Shown: piece after piece, positions 20,701-27,421 of the stretch
Layout: each line of letters starts with the position of its first letter
Position numbering within the stretch: position 1 is the first letter of the stretch
NCBI GenBank assembly: GCA_029210625.1
Contig: JARGFU010000022.1
Coordinates: 25,051 to 89,050 of the forward strand
DNA length: 64,000 nucleotides
Direction: 5' to 3'
Origin: Deltaproteobacteria bacterium
GTDB taxonomy: Bacteria; Myxococcota; Myxococcia; SLRQ01
Notes under the pieces: model-generated
The model's input: only the letters and a program-made list of their open reading frames with translations
What the model was told of the DNA's origin: nothing
Databases searched by the model: none
Made by a program: the position numbers and the translations under genes

Positions 20701-23700
20701 AGGAGAGGCAGAGGTTCACGTTGCCGCTCACGCTGGTCAGGGTGAGCCCCGCTGACTGGTGCCCGACGTGGCAGGCGGCGCAGCCCGAGGGGATCTCGCC
20801 GATGCCGTGAGGGGGATCGGTGGCCGCCGCCGGCCCGGCCAGGCTCCCGGCCAGGAGGAGCGCGAAGAGCCGCACGCCGGCCCGGCGCCGGGGGAGCGCC
20901 AGGAGCGCCAGGACGAGGAGCGCGAGGAGCGGCCCCCCACCCTCCCCGCTCTGCTGGCAGCCGCAGCCGGCCTGGGGATCGACCGGCGGCGTGCCGCCGT
21001 CCGCGCCGCCATCGACGGCCGGGCCCCCGTCGGGCTCGCCGCCACCGTCGGTGGAGCCACCGTCGACGCCACCGTCGGGATCGGTCCCGCCGTCCGGGGT
21101 GAGCCCGGGCACCTCGGTGGCAGAGGGGAAGACCTCGCTGCCGACGAAGATGGGCGGCACCTCCTCGGGCGGCACCTCCAGCTCGACCAGGGCGGAGCGC
21201 CCGAGGTAGCGGCCGTCGTCGGCGGTCAGGCCGAAGCGATAGAGGCCCGGCAGCTCGGGAGCGAAGGTGGCGAGGGTCGAGCTGCGGCCGCCCAGGGCGG
21301 CCCGGGGCCCGTTGACCTGGTACCAGAGGTAGCCGGGACGATCGGCGCCGTTCGCGTCGAAGCTGCGCGTGCCGTCCAGGGTGATCGTGTCACCGATGCG
21401 ACCCTCACCGGCCGAGGCCAGCACGATCGGCACCTGGGCGCCGAGAGGATCGTGGATCGAGCCCGCGAGCTCGACCGCCGGCCCCACCAGCCGTCCGTCG
21501 TCGGCCTGGACCGCGAAGCGGTAGTGACCCACGGCGAGGGGGAAGAAGCGCACCCGCGCCGGATCGAGGCGCTCGAGGAAGACCGTGGCCCCCCCCAGCT
21601 GTTCGAAGAGGCAGGTGATGGCCTGACCGTCGGCGTCGAGGTCGGCCCCGCAGTCCAGGGTGACCGGCTTGAGGAGGTTCCCACCGAAGGTCGGCTCCGG
21701 GCTGATCCGGGGCAGGCTGTCCCCGGGCTCGTCGATCATCACCAGGACCTCCGCCGGGAGACCCTCGCCCGCCGGGTCGAAGGCCCCGAGGCGGAAGCGG
21801 TAGACGCCCGCCTCGGGCGCCGTGAAGGTGGCGACGCCCGGGGTGGGGCGCTGCAGGCTGACCACGGGGCCCTCCAGCTGATCCCAGTTCAGCGCCAGGA
21901 CGTCGCCGTCGGGATCGACGCTGCCGCTTCCGTCGAGGATCACCTCTTCGCCCACGAGGGCGGCGATCCGCTCCGGCGCCACGGCCGTGGGGAGGCGAGC
22001 ACCGGGACCATCGACGCGGAGCGTGGTCCGCCCGGTGGCCGAGAGGCCGTCGGCGTCGGTGACCTCCACCTCGAAGACGTAGGTGCCATTGATCGCTGGG
22101 GTCAGGGTCACCTCGGCGATGCGCGGATCGTTCAGGGCGACGGCGGGGCCGCCCAGCTGGCTCCAGCGGAAGCTCAAGGGGTCGCCGTTCGCGTCGTGGG
22201 AGAAGGCCGCCGAGAGGGTGACCGCCTCGCCGACCATGGCGTCGACGATCGGCCGCAGGTCCGGAGAGGGCGGCAGGTTCATCACCTCGATCTCGGTGAC
22301 GACCTCGGGGAGGGTCGCGCTCGCGTCGGAGACCGTGAGCCCGAAGTGGTAGATGCCCGCTCGCCGCAGCGCCACGTGGTCCTTGCGCTCCTCGAGGAGC
22401 TCCACGGGCTCGGGACCGTCGATCTGTCGCCAGAGCAGCGTGAGGGGCTCGTTGGTGGGATCCCCGAGGCTCGTCGGCTGGAGCCGCAGGTAGCGGGGAG
22501 GCGTCGTCACGACCGGCTCCACGCTCACCCAGGGGAGCTGGTCGCTGGCGTCGTTCGGGTTCCGCCCGGCGTGCAGCTCCTGCCCGTCCGGCACCCCGTC
22601 CCCGTCGCCGTCGGGGTCGAAGGGGTCGGTTCCATTGAAGTACTCGTCCAGGTTGGCGAGGCCGTCGCCGTCGGGATCCGCCCAGGCATCCCGCGCGTCG
22701 TTGGGGTCCGTCCCGTTCAGCACCTCCCAGCCGTCGGGGAGACCGTCGCAGTCGGCGTCCCCGGCGCAGAGGATGGGCTGCACCCCGGTGGGGGGGAGGT
22801 AGGTCACGACCCGGCCGTTGCCGGCATCGGCGATCCAGATCCGGCCCGAGGGACCGACGGCGACGTCCTGGGGCGAGTGGAGCAACCCGCTGACGTGGCC
22901 GTGCCCCCCGATGGTCCCGAGGAAGGTCCCGTCACTGGCGAAGTCGACCAGGACGCTCTGGAAGGCATCGACGATGAGCCGCTCACCGTCGGCCTGCCGC
23001 AGGTTCCCCGCCGGCCGGACCAGCTCGCCCGGGTTGGAGCCCTGGACACCGAAGGTCCCGAGGACGAAGCCCTGGTCGTCGACCTCGAGCAGCACGCTGT
23101 AGCGCGTCTCGGAGAGCCAGACGTGCCCGTTGGTCTGGTCGACACCCGCGGCGATCGGGCGGTAGCCCGAGGGCAGCAGGCGCCTCCAGAGGCGCAGCCC
23201 GCTTGAGGCGTAGCGGGAGACCCGGGGGGGCGTCGACTCGAGGGCGAGGAGATCGCCGCCCGGGAGCCCCACCAGATCCAGGGCGCCGGAGAGCTCTCCC
23301 GCCCCCTGCCCCGCGGCCTGGACCACCCCTCCGCTCGCGTCGAGGCGGTAGAGCCACCCGCCCTCGCTATCGGCGACCCAGACTCCGCCATCGGACGTCG
23401 GCACGAGGCCGGTGGGGACCCCGCGGGCCGCGAGCACGGCGGCCAACGCTCCGCTCTCGGTGTAGCGGACGATCTGGCGGCGGCGGGGATCGGACGCCCA
23501 GACGCCCCCGGTGGGGACGTCGATGATCCGGTTGGGGAAGAAGGTGATCGATCCCGCCGGCACCGGCAGGGAGGCGCCGAAGATCGCGGACGCCACCTCG
23601 ACCTCGACGGTGCGCTCGGAGGTGACCCCCAGCGTGTCGCTCACGACCACCGTGACCTCCTGGGCCCCGAGGACGACCGGCGCGGTCCAGGTGACCCGCT

Positions 23701-24295
23701 CGGGATCGGCGTCGGCCTCTCCGGTGATCGTGCCGGCCGAGGCGCTCCAGACATGGCTCAGAGTGCTGCCCACCGGCGCCGAGGTGATCGCGAGGAGCTC
23801 GCTGGTCTGGCCGGGGCGGATGAGGGTGGGGGCCACCTGGATCTCCGTGACCACCACCGGCTGCACGTCGGCCACGGCCACGCTCCGGGCGAAGACCACG
23901 CTCTGGAGAGGGGTGGGGAGGAAGCCGCCGCTGTCGAAGACCGAGCAGGCGACGGTGACCGCGGGGGTGGCGGCGGCGGGCGCGGTCCAGACCACGGTGG
24001 TGGCGGTGTGGGGGCTGGGGGGGACGAGATCCAGATCGAGGGTGGTGACGCCGCCGGGCAGGGTCCCGGCGCTCACCTCGAAGCGCACCCGGGTGACCTG
24101 ACCGTCCGGATCGTGCGCCCGGCAGGTCAGCTCGATGTCGGCGCCGAGGGGAGCGGGGGCCGTGGAGAGCTGGAGGGCATCCACCAGGGGCCGGTCGTTT
24201 CCGAGGCCACCGGCCCACGCGGTGGGAGCCTGGACCACAGCCGCGCACACCACCACGGCCGCGATCAACGAGCGAGAAATGCAAGATTTTCTCAC
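14798..24295 (-). CDS. Giant exported propeller/PKD/EGF/multiheme protein (possible polyprotein)
   Basis: The 3165-residue frame starts at GTG 24295 (SD GGAGG, 8-base spacing) with a signal peptide cut after AWA. In order it has Ig-like strands, an NHL-type beta-propeller (about 255-505), thrombospondin-3 calcium repeats (about 508-585), PKD-like domains (590-1062) and an Asp/Gly linker. A MYXO-CTERM-like tail follows (Cys1111, Cys1113, hydrophobic, RRR1136-1138). Directly after comes a second signal peptide (Val1141 GTG to Ala1158). Then come four CxxCH motifs (about 1160-1310), a Cys-rich EGF-like block with an internal duplication (about 1320-2335), and 15 more heme motifs (14 CxxCH and one CX3CH, CTNMCH). 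The C terminus matches that of the 3750-12770 protein. It may be one fused protein or be processed into an anchored propeller part and a secreted 19-heme part. It heads the unidirectional cytochrome cluster. Confidence 0.85.
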   Translation of the reverse strand: MRKSCISRSLIAAVVVCAAVVQAPTAWAGGLGNDRPLVDALQLSTAPAPLGADIELTCRAHDPDGQVTRVRFEVSAGTLPGGVTTLDLDLVPPSPHTATTVVWTAPAAATPAVTVACSVFDSGGFLPTPLQSVVFARSVAVADVQPVVVTEIQVAPTLIRPGQTSELLAITSAPVGSTLSHVWSASAGTITGEADADPERVTWTAPVVLGAQEVTVVVSDTLGVTSERTVEVEVASAIFGASLPVPAGSITFFPNRIIDVPTGGVWASDPRRRQIVRYTESGALAAVLAARGVPTGLVPTSDGGVWVADSEGGWLYRLDASGGVVQAAGQGAGELSGALDLVGLPGGDLLALESTPPRVSRYASSGLRLWRRLLPSGYRPIAAGVDQTNGHVWLSETRYSVLLEVDDQGFVLGTFGVQGSNPGELVRPAGNLRQADGERLIVDAFQSVLVDFASDGTFLGTIGGHGHVSGLLHSPQDVAVGPSGRIWIADAGNGRVVTYLPPTGVQPILCAGDADCDGLPDGWEVLNGTDPNDARDAWADPDGDGLANLDEYFNGTDPFDPDGDGDGVPDGQELHAGRNPNDASDQLPWVSVEPVVTTPPRYLRLQPTSLGDPTNEPLTLLWRQIDGPEPVELLEERKDHVALRRAGIYHFGLTVSDASATLPEVVTEIEVMNLPPSPDLRPIVDAMVGEAVTLSAAFSHDANGDPLSFRWSQLGGPAVALNDPRIAEVTLTPAINGTYVFEVEVTDADGLSATGRTTLRVDGPGARLPTAVAPERIAALVGEEVILDGSGSVDPDGDVLALNWDQLEGPVVSLQRPTPGVATFTAPEAGVYRFRLGAFDPAGEGLPAEVLVMIDEPGDSLPRISPEPTFGGNLLKPVTLDCGADLDADGQAITCLFEQLGGATVFLERLDPARVRFFPLAVGHYRFAVQADDGRLVGPAVELAGSIHDPLGAQVPIVLASAGEGRIGDTITLDGTRSFDANGADRPGYLWYQVNGPRAALGGRSSTLATFAPELPGLYRFGLTADDGRYLGRSALVELEVPPEEVPPIFVGSEVFPSATEVPGLTPDGGTDPDGGVDGGSTDGGGEPDGGPAVDGGADGGTPPVDPQAGCGCQQSGEGGGPLLALLVLALLALPRRRAGVRLFALLLAGSLAGPAAATDPPHGIGEIPSGCAACHVGHQSAGLTLTSVSGNVNLCLSCHDTNAFPLSLGDQATPGTAGTSHRWDAAVDNPTLAANFPTDPEMAIRLEGGATLMCSTCHDQHLQAKRPADARAPATAGFAGRHFLRSENAYGQMCLNCHQVRDLQDAGHGTWTGAALSHPVNVPLPGSCPVGASGSGCSVCASGFSGTPCAAEACLVDAAACGFGTCGISNPPGCSTSACLPTNHHADLDGTCIADESCVPTSCNSVLGACKTNPSGDEIVCDCPVGFADPACAGCSPGYTLTAGTCVGDTCSAQGAACGAGTCATLTADCNLSDCPGGEHHRDVDAVCVPDTACGVGACGDVSGACQATPNGDEYYCDCPLGFADQVCTTCVTGFSGGGGGGAACTADACVTAGNRCGFGDCVGSGVAIEEQACSNNANQGAGQPCVSTSCVSDGTTVGGAIGTDCSDVGTYTLTFSQTFTTQSIDGTAFRLWMRIAADASWDGGTEEYRCTLSGVTGSGTLSFTFSEASLGAGTHGTACTDINFTEQWCWAAAPSAAGTVQLQQGSHTLSCTITGSDVNEFAGFDGIFFTTDTAKTPNDTNTCGGDAAFTAGTCQNWGPNVYDPGTPSCTCDTGYTGAACDQCDAGYIMRNGVCVNTDPCSGVTCQNGGTCFVDAGDNPVCDCVGQWFGLDCTGCSPLACETVECVAGEHHRDSDKVCIPDEDCLASSCNGVSGACQDTPNLDEIDCDCPMGFTGGDCGTCSAGFTGGGGGGATCSALTCTGTPQRCGYGDCSGPAAGTEVQVCANNAAQGAGQPCVSSSCVGDEINLAGAIGTDCSLDTQQGQGTETITLTQTFTTQSPDGTSFKLWMRVSGDDSIEPGEDYDCTLTGVTGVGTLAFSLTKDGMNAGTYGTGCTGLGFTERWCWAAANANGAIQLDRGGHVLSCTISVNNGEGGQERPGFDGIMFTTNTGYVPAESDTCGGDAAFTGGTCQNWGPNQYVPGGYSCTCDTGYTGAACDQCDTGYTLRNGVCVNTDPCSGVVCEHGGTCYVDQNDSAVCDCTGQWFGATCSQCTPVGNYYCQCPAGYAGPNCDACASGYQARNGECRATNPCTGVTCLNGGTCYVDENEQPICDCVGQYYGTSCGVCDLTPAPVCSCQTGYTGPNCDECDIGAGYFPSDGLCVLGDPCGAGPCRTQNFWSRPLDADADGDTVFDVQLPYIKGAVASDSPSPTYLDHAAQAWPDLTGSFVRFTSGANVNQYRQITSSTATRITWGTALSSAPLKGDTFEVDSDGNITNNIVLASGGGSYTTGNVTCLSCHGPHYADSSSVTYDGPITIGAGDGNLLRRDNDDSLCTGCHALKVHNSDNTSTDYGTWGTTFTCRTCHDPHGSRNIYLVNETIQTPNSGAKAVDFRLMTTGVEPYGLATGTGTGPCEVCHTQTQNVGGTPQFRNSDSTPGTAGHYTTKCVSCHGHSGGFAAGESEGGVECNGCHNDLWVRMNGATTTTLGGATIVSRHAIGNVTLVNDSFDPASPDATWANPLDSVAPAARSCTNMCHNDHPHTEGVLTTHENNLYEDARTAASRTATDPAMATDFDGALSTGGGCTSCHQYPVTIGGELHPAISALSYASSAHDYVTGYYNFHDGSSFGRNCTKCHADPDDSSPTESGLPFAAVHYSRYDSLLHGSPIGNNAAASFLCFECHGTGAGKDIQTPLADTRAHPVLSDTVHDSIAEASAAFGDGTYFGANRHVACQDCHDVHEAGATLHSQGTRTLGGDSPLQGVSGVDVDWSGLGAWTEPAGTAYSVIDPVTAEWQICFKCHSDWAWGTGAPGDTLSGGLRTNLALDFNPNNQRMHAVTRDSTMTTGSFVGGWSAGAEITCSDCHNTDDAASDKGPHGSGVNYMLVGGVWDQNTGGTTANNFCHRCHDPSVYGGNNCSQNSTATGFRVAGGDNLHCRRHGGNVACSGCHGMIPHGWQRPYPIVVDTDPLPYRRPTTGYGFATDSNMANWGPSGSWSESDCHNDIGTCG
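17280..20330 (-). other. EGF-like Cys-rich block inside multiheme protein
   Basis: This coding segment (about residues 1320-2335 of the frame starting at 24295) contains many EGF-like motifs (CQNGGTC, CDTGYTGAACDQC, CPAGYAGPNC). An approximately 300-residue unit occurs twice, around the phrases CGFGDC / CGYGDC, LWMRI / LWMRV and CQNWGPN. No CxxCH motifs fall inside it. EGF-like domains normally form disulfides, whereas the flanking CxxCH motifs bind heme. Confidence 0.75.
20873..20965 (-). other. In-frame MYXO-CTERM-like tail followed by second signal peptide
   Basis: Residues 1111-1138 read CGC, Gln/Gly spacer, hydrophobic helix, PRRR, as in MYXO-CTERM sorting tails. Two residues later GTG 20875 begins MRLFALLLAGSLAGPAAA, a textbook signal peptide with AAA cleavage site before TDPPHG. 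No stop codon separates them and no ribosome-binding site precedes the internal GTG. The two helices with RRRAGVR between them would form a membrane hairpin with the positive loop inside. Confidence 0.7.
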
Positions 24296-24378
24296 GACAC
24301 ACTCCTCCCCCGCACGCCCGAATCAGTTCAGGAGCCAGGTCGGGAGTAGGCGCCTCGGGCCCGTCGCCTTCTACGCCA

Positions 24379-24460
24379 TAAACCACCAGAAAATCAGTGG
24401 TTTACAACCTCCGTCTCCGGCCCGGACGGGAGCGGTCCGAGCGCCACGGTTTGGCCAAAC
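24379..24460. promoter_or_regulatory. Inverted repeats in leader of giant gene
   Basis: The 227-base gap upstream of GTG 24295 carries TAAACCAC (24379-24386) paired with GTGGTTTA (24397-24404) across a 10-base loop, and a perfect 12-base palindrome GTTTGGCCAAAC (24449-24460) next to a run of eight T on the minus strand. They are candidates for operators of the cytochrome cluster or for a terminator of the preceding deaminase gene. No clear -35/-10 pair was found. Confidence 0.4.
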
Positions 24461-24522
24461 TATCGGAAAAAAAACCTGCAAGATTGGGACCTTAAGAGGC
24501 CCTGCCTGGGTCGCCGGGCGAG

Positions 24523-24978
24523 CTACTCGCCGACCTTGTCGAGGACGATGCCGAGGGCCTCGGCCACCTCGAAGATGCGCTGGTCCCGGTAGAACTCCTG
24601 GAAGACGATCCGCTTGATGCCGGCGTTGGCGATCGTCTTGAAGCAAGGCCAGCAGGGGGAGGCGGTGGTGTAGATCGTCGCCTCGTCGATCATCACGCCG
24701 TTCTTCGCGGCCTGGATGATGGCGTTGGCCTCGGCGTGGATGGTGCGGACGCAGTGGCCGTCCTCCATCATGTGCCCGGCCTCGCTGCAGTGGGGGCGGC
24801 CGCGGATCGAGCCGTTGTAGCCCGTCGAGAGGACCGTCTTGTTCCGCACGATGACCGCGCCCACGTGCTTGCGGTCGCAGGTGGCCCGGGAGGAGACCAC
24901 CCGGGCGATCTCCATGAAGTAGGCGTCCCAGTCCGTCCGGCCGTCCGGCTGAACGGCGCTCGCTTCACTCGTCGACAT
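24523..24978 (-). CDS. dCMP deaminase (ComEB-like)
   Basis: The 151-residue zinc enzyme converts dCMP to dUMP for dTTP synthesis. The catalytic signature is complete: His81-Ala-Glu83 (HAEANAI) and Cys109/Cys112 (SPCWPC) bind zinc, with Glu83 as proton shuttle. The insert with Cys64 and Cys76 is typical of dCMP deaminases rather than cytidine deaminases. Length is normal. ATG 24978 has GGGGAG about 6 bases upstream. It precedes the giant cytochrome gene by 227 bases and follows the PrkA-like gene by 54 bases, all on the minus strand, but no functional link is evident. Confidence 0.92.
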   Translation of the reverse strand: MSTSEASAVQPDGRTDWDAYFMEIARVVSSRATCDRKHVGAVIVRNKTVLSTGYNGSIRGRPHCSEAGHMMEDGHCVRTIHAEANAIIQAAKNGVMIDEATIYTTASPCWPCFKTIANAGIKRIVFQEFYRDQRIFEVAEALGIVLDKVGE

Positions 24979-25032
24979 CAGGCACTCCCCGCTTGGCGTT
25001 TCGTTGGTGAACGCCGCGCGGGTCGCCCCCGA

Positions 25033-27264
25033 TCAGTCCGCGTAGCGCGCTCGCATCAAAGCCAGAACGGCACCGTGCGCGCAATGCTCACAATAGCCGT
25101 GACGCTCGGTGAGCCCGGAGAGCAGGCGCTCGACGTCCTTGCGGGCCTCCGGCTCGAGGGCCGCGCGCCCCTCCTCGTCGAGGTACTGCAGGAAGTGATC
25201 GTGCACCTTCACCAGCTGGCCGCGGCGCGCCGCGTGGTGGTGATCCCGCAGCCGGCGGTAGAGCACCGGGAAGATCTTCGGGTAGTCGAGGGGGCCGTCC
25301 TCCCCCGGGTGCTCCAGGCGGTAGGCGCCCACCCGGCCGATGAGGTCCTTGCGGAAGCGCTCCCGGTCCTCGTCCTTGGCGGCGAAGATCCCCTCGAGCT
25401 CCTGCATCATCCGCTCGTCCGGCGGCTCGTCCTTGCCCGTGACCTTGTTGTGCTGGGTCTCTCCCTTCACCCAGGCCGAGAGGGTCACGATGTAGCGCTC
25501 GAAGGACTCCCGGAACTGCGCCTCGGCCACGAAGCCGAGGGCCTCGCGCACCTCCTCGTCGACCGCGTCCAGCCAGAGCTCCCGCACCTGCTCCAGGAAG
25601 GCCGCGTGGTCGTGGTAGCCACCCCGGGGCTCCATCTGGAGGAAGGCGTAGACGCTCTTGTCCTGGAGGATCTCCTCGATCTGCTCGAGCACCGCGGGCA
25701 CCTCGAGGCAGAGGTGCCCGGGATCCTGCGCCGCGTTCATCAGGGCCCCGCCCACCTCCCGGGGGCTGGGCCCGAAGCGGCCCTCGTAGACCGGCGCCCC
25801 CTCGGACTCGCCGAAGAGGGCGGGCACCAGGGCCGCCAGCATCTTCTGCTCCTCCAGGGAGAGGCGCTCGGGGGGCTCGCCGTGCTCGTAGAGCTCCATC
25901 TTCTCCACCGGCGTCAGGGCGGCCACCAGCGGCCGGACGGCCTCCGGGAAGGCCTCCGGCTCGGGCTGCCAGAGCCGGCCGAGGATGGCCCAGCGCACCG
26001 CGGTCTGCAGGGCGTGGGGGGCGACGTGCTTGCCCGCCGCCGCCTCGGCGACCCGGCGCTCGTAGATCGCCCGCTCGTCCGAGAGCCGGCGCAGGTAGGG
26101 CACCCGCACCAGCTCCATCCTCCCCTTGAAGGAGCCGAAGTCGGGGATCTCCTTGAAGGCGCCCAGGTGGGCCTCGTTGGTGCTGGCGATCAGCACCGCG
26201 TCGAGCTGCAGGACGAGGTGCTCCATCCGCACCTCGCCGGTCTCGCTGGTCCCCAGCAGGTACTTGAAGGCCTCGAGGGGCCGCTTGAGGAGATCGGCGT
26301 ACTCGATGATGCCCCGGTTGCCGCTGACCAGGGGGCCCGCCGCCTCGAGGATGTTCACGGTCTGCAGGGCCGGGGGCAGGGAGGAGGCGCTGCGGTCGAG
26401 GGCCAGCGCCCGCAGGGCGGCGTCCACCGACATCTGGGGCTCGACGGTGACCGCCCCCTCGACGTAGCGGCGCGAGTAGGTGAAGCGCTCCACCTGCACG
26501 TGGGCCATGACCCGGGCGTAGTTGCCCCGGTAGGCGTTCATCAGGGCGTCGAAGATCGTGCGGCACTTGCGGCAGGGGCCGCCGTGGGCGAGGTGCGCCG
26601 AGGGCACGAAGGAGGGGTCGGCCTCGCGGGCCACTGCCAGCAGGCGCTGCCGGTCGGCCACCGGCACCAGCAGCAGGGGGTGGTCCTTCATCTCGCAGCC
26701 GAGGCGGGCGTCGATCTCCCCCGCCTCGAGGTGCGCGAAGCTCACGACGGGGCCGCTGCCGCCGCCGAAGCCACCGAAGCCCACCGGGCCCTTCACGAAC
26801 TCGGTCTTGGGGAAGACCCAGCCGAAGCGGTAGGCCGCGCCCTCCTGGGTGCGGGAGTAGGCCTCGAGGGCGTCCATCATCACCGCCACGATGCTCGACT
26901 TGGCCGAGCCGTTGGGGCCGTGCAGGACGATGAGGCGGTCCACCCTCCCCTGGCGGGCGAAGTTCTCCAGGATCCGCAGCAGGCGCCGGGCCACCGCGTC
27001 CTGCCCCGCCACCGCGCCCCGTCCGTCGGCGAAGGGGGCGTCGAAGAGGCGGTGTCGGCGGAAGGCCCCGGTGGGGACCCGCCGCTCCTCGCTCCCGAAG
27101 TGCTCGAAGGCCCCCAGGAGCATCTGGGGGGCGCTGCGGGCCCAGGCCGCAGGCGACCTCAGGTAGCCCTCGAGGTAGGCGTCGAAGGAGAGCAGGCTGC
27201 GCCCCTCCTCGAAGCGGCGGGTGACCGCCGTGGCGACCTCTTCCAGGAAATGACCGGCGTCCAT
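25033..27264 (-). CDS. prkA: PrkA-type AAA+ serine protein kinase
   Basis: The 743-residue cytoplasmic protein has the PrkA AAA domain with Walker A GPNGSAKSS at 116-124 and the conserved stretches GWVFPKTEF, GNRGIIEYADLLK, LLGTSETGEV, LIASTNEAHLGAF and SFKGRMELVRVPYLRR. The C-terminal part carries the PrkA-specific helical/kinase-like region. PrkA/YeaG proteins are linked to stationary-phase and stress responses and usually sit with YeaH/SpoVR-type partners, which are absent here. It has a Cys pair CRKC (about residue 265) and a second near the C terminus (CEHC), possibly a metal site. It is longer than typical PrkA (about 640). The ATG start has GGAGGG upstream. It is divergent from the Hsp70 gene. 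Confidence 0.88.
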   Translation of the reverse strand: MDAGHFLEEVATAVTRRFEEGRSLLSFDAYLEGYLRSPAAWARSAPQMLLGAFEHFGSEERRVPTGAFRRHRLFDAPFADGRGAVAGQDAVARRLLRILENFARQGRVDRLIVLHGPNGSAKSSIVAVMMDALEAYSRTQEGAAYRFGWVFPKTEFVKGPVGFGGFGGGSGPVVSFAHLEAGEIDARLGCEMKDHPLLLVPVADRQRLLAVAREADPSFVPSAHLAHGGPCRKCRTIFDALMNAYRGNYARVMAHVQVERFTYSRRYVEGAVTVEPQMSVDAALRALALDRSASSLPPALQTVNILEAAGPLVSGNRGIIEYADLLKRPLEAFKYLLGTSETGEVRMEHLVLQLDAVLIASTNEAHLGAFKEIPDFGSFKGRMELVRVPYLRRLSDERAIYERRVAEAAAGKHVAPHALQTAVRWAILGRLWQPEPEAFPEAVRPLVAALTPVEKMELYEHGEPPERLSLEEQKMLAALVPALFGESEGAPVYEGRFGPSPREVGGALMNAAQDPGHLCLEVPAVLEQIEEILQDKSVYAFLQMEPRGGYHDHAAFLEQVRELWLDAVDEEVREALGFVAEAQFRESFERYIVTLSAWVKGETQHNKVTGKDEPPDERMMQELEGIFAAKDEDRERFRKDLIGRVGAYRLEHPGEDGPLDYPKIFPVLYRRLRDHHHAARRGQLVKVHDHFLQYLDEEGRAALEPEARKDVERLLSGLTERHGYCEHCAHGAVLALMRARYAD

Positions 27265-27407
27265 GGGACCCTCCCTCCGTAGACCACTCTAGGCCCAAAT
27301 CGCCCCTGGCAGGCAGCGAAGTGGCCCGGGCGGGCCCGGCTGGCCTCCCGACCGACGCCGCGCGTCAATTGTGGACTCGAAGGCTCCCCCCTCCTCCGAC
27401 CTTTGGT

Positions 27408-27413
27408 TACAAT
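27408..27413 (+). promoter_or_regulatory. Probable -10 box TACAAT, leaderless start
   Basis: TACAAT ends 8 bases before GTG 27422 with no ribosome-binding site between. The same TACAATCCCC sequence precedes the start at 45329. A transcript would begin at or just before the start codon. No -35 box is recognisable. Confidence 0.4.
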
Positions 27414-27421
27414 CCCCAACC

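Noticed and set aside
20759..23206. Plus-strand frame of 815 codons opposite the propeller/PKD part
   Set aside because: Antisense shadow; no start signal, no domain.
24296..24522. Sigma-54 promoter for the giant gene
   Set aside because: A TTGCA and a TGGC occur, but not at the required 24/12 spacing.
24736..27282. Plus-strand frame opposite dCMP deaminase and prkA
   Set aside because: Both minus-strand genes are well-conserved families with intact motifs.
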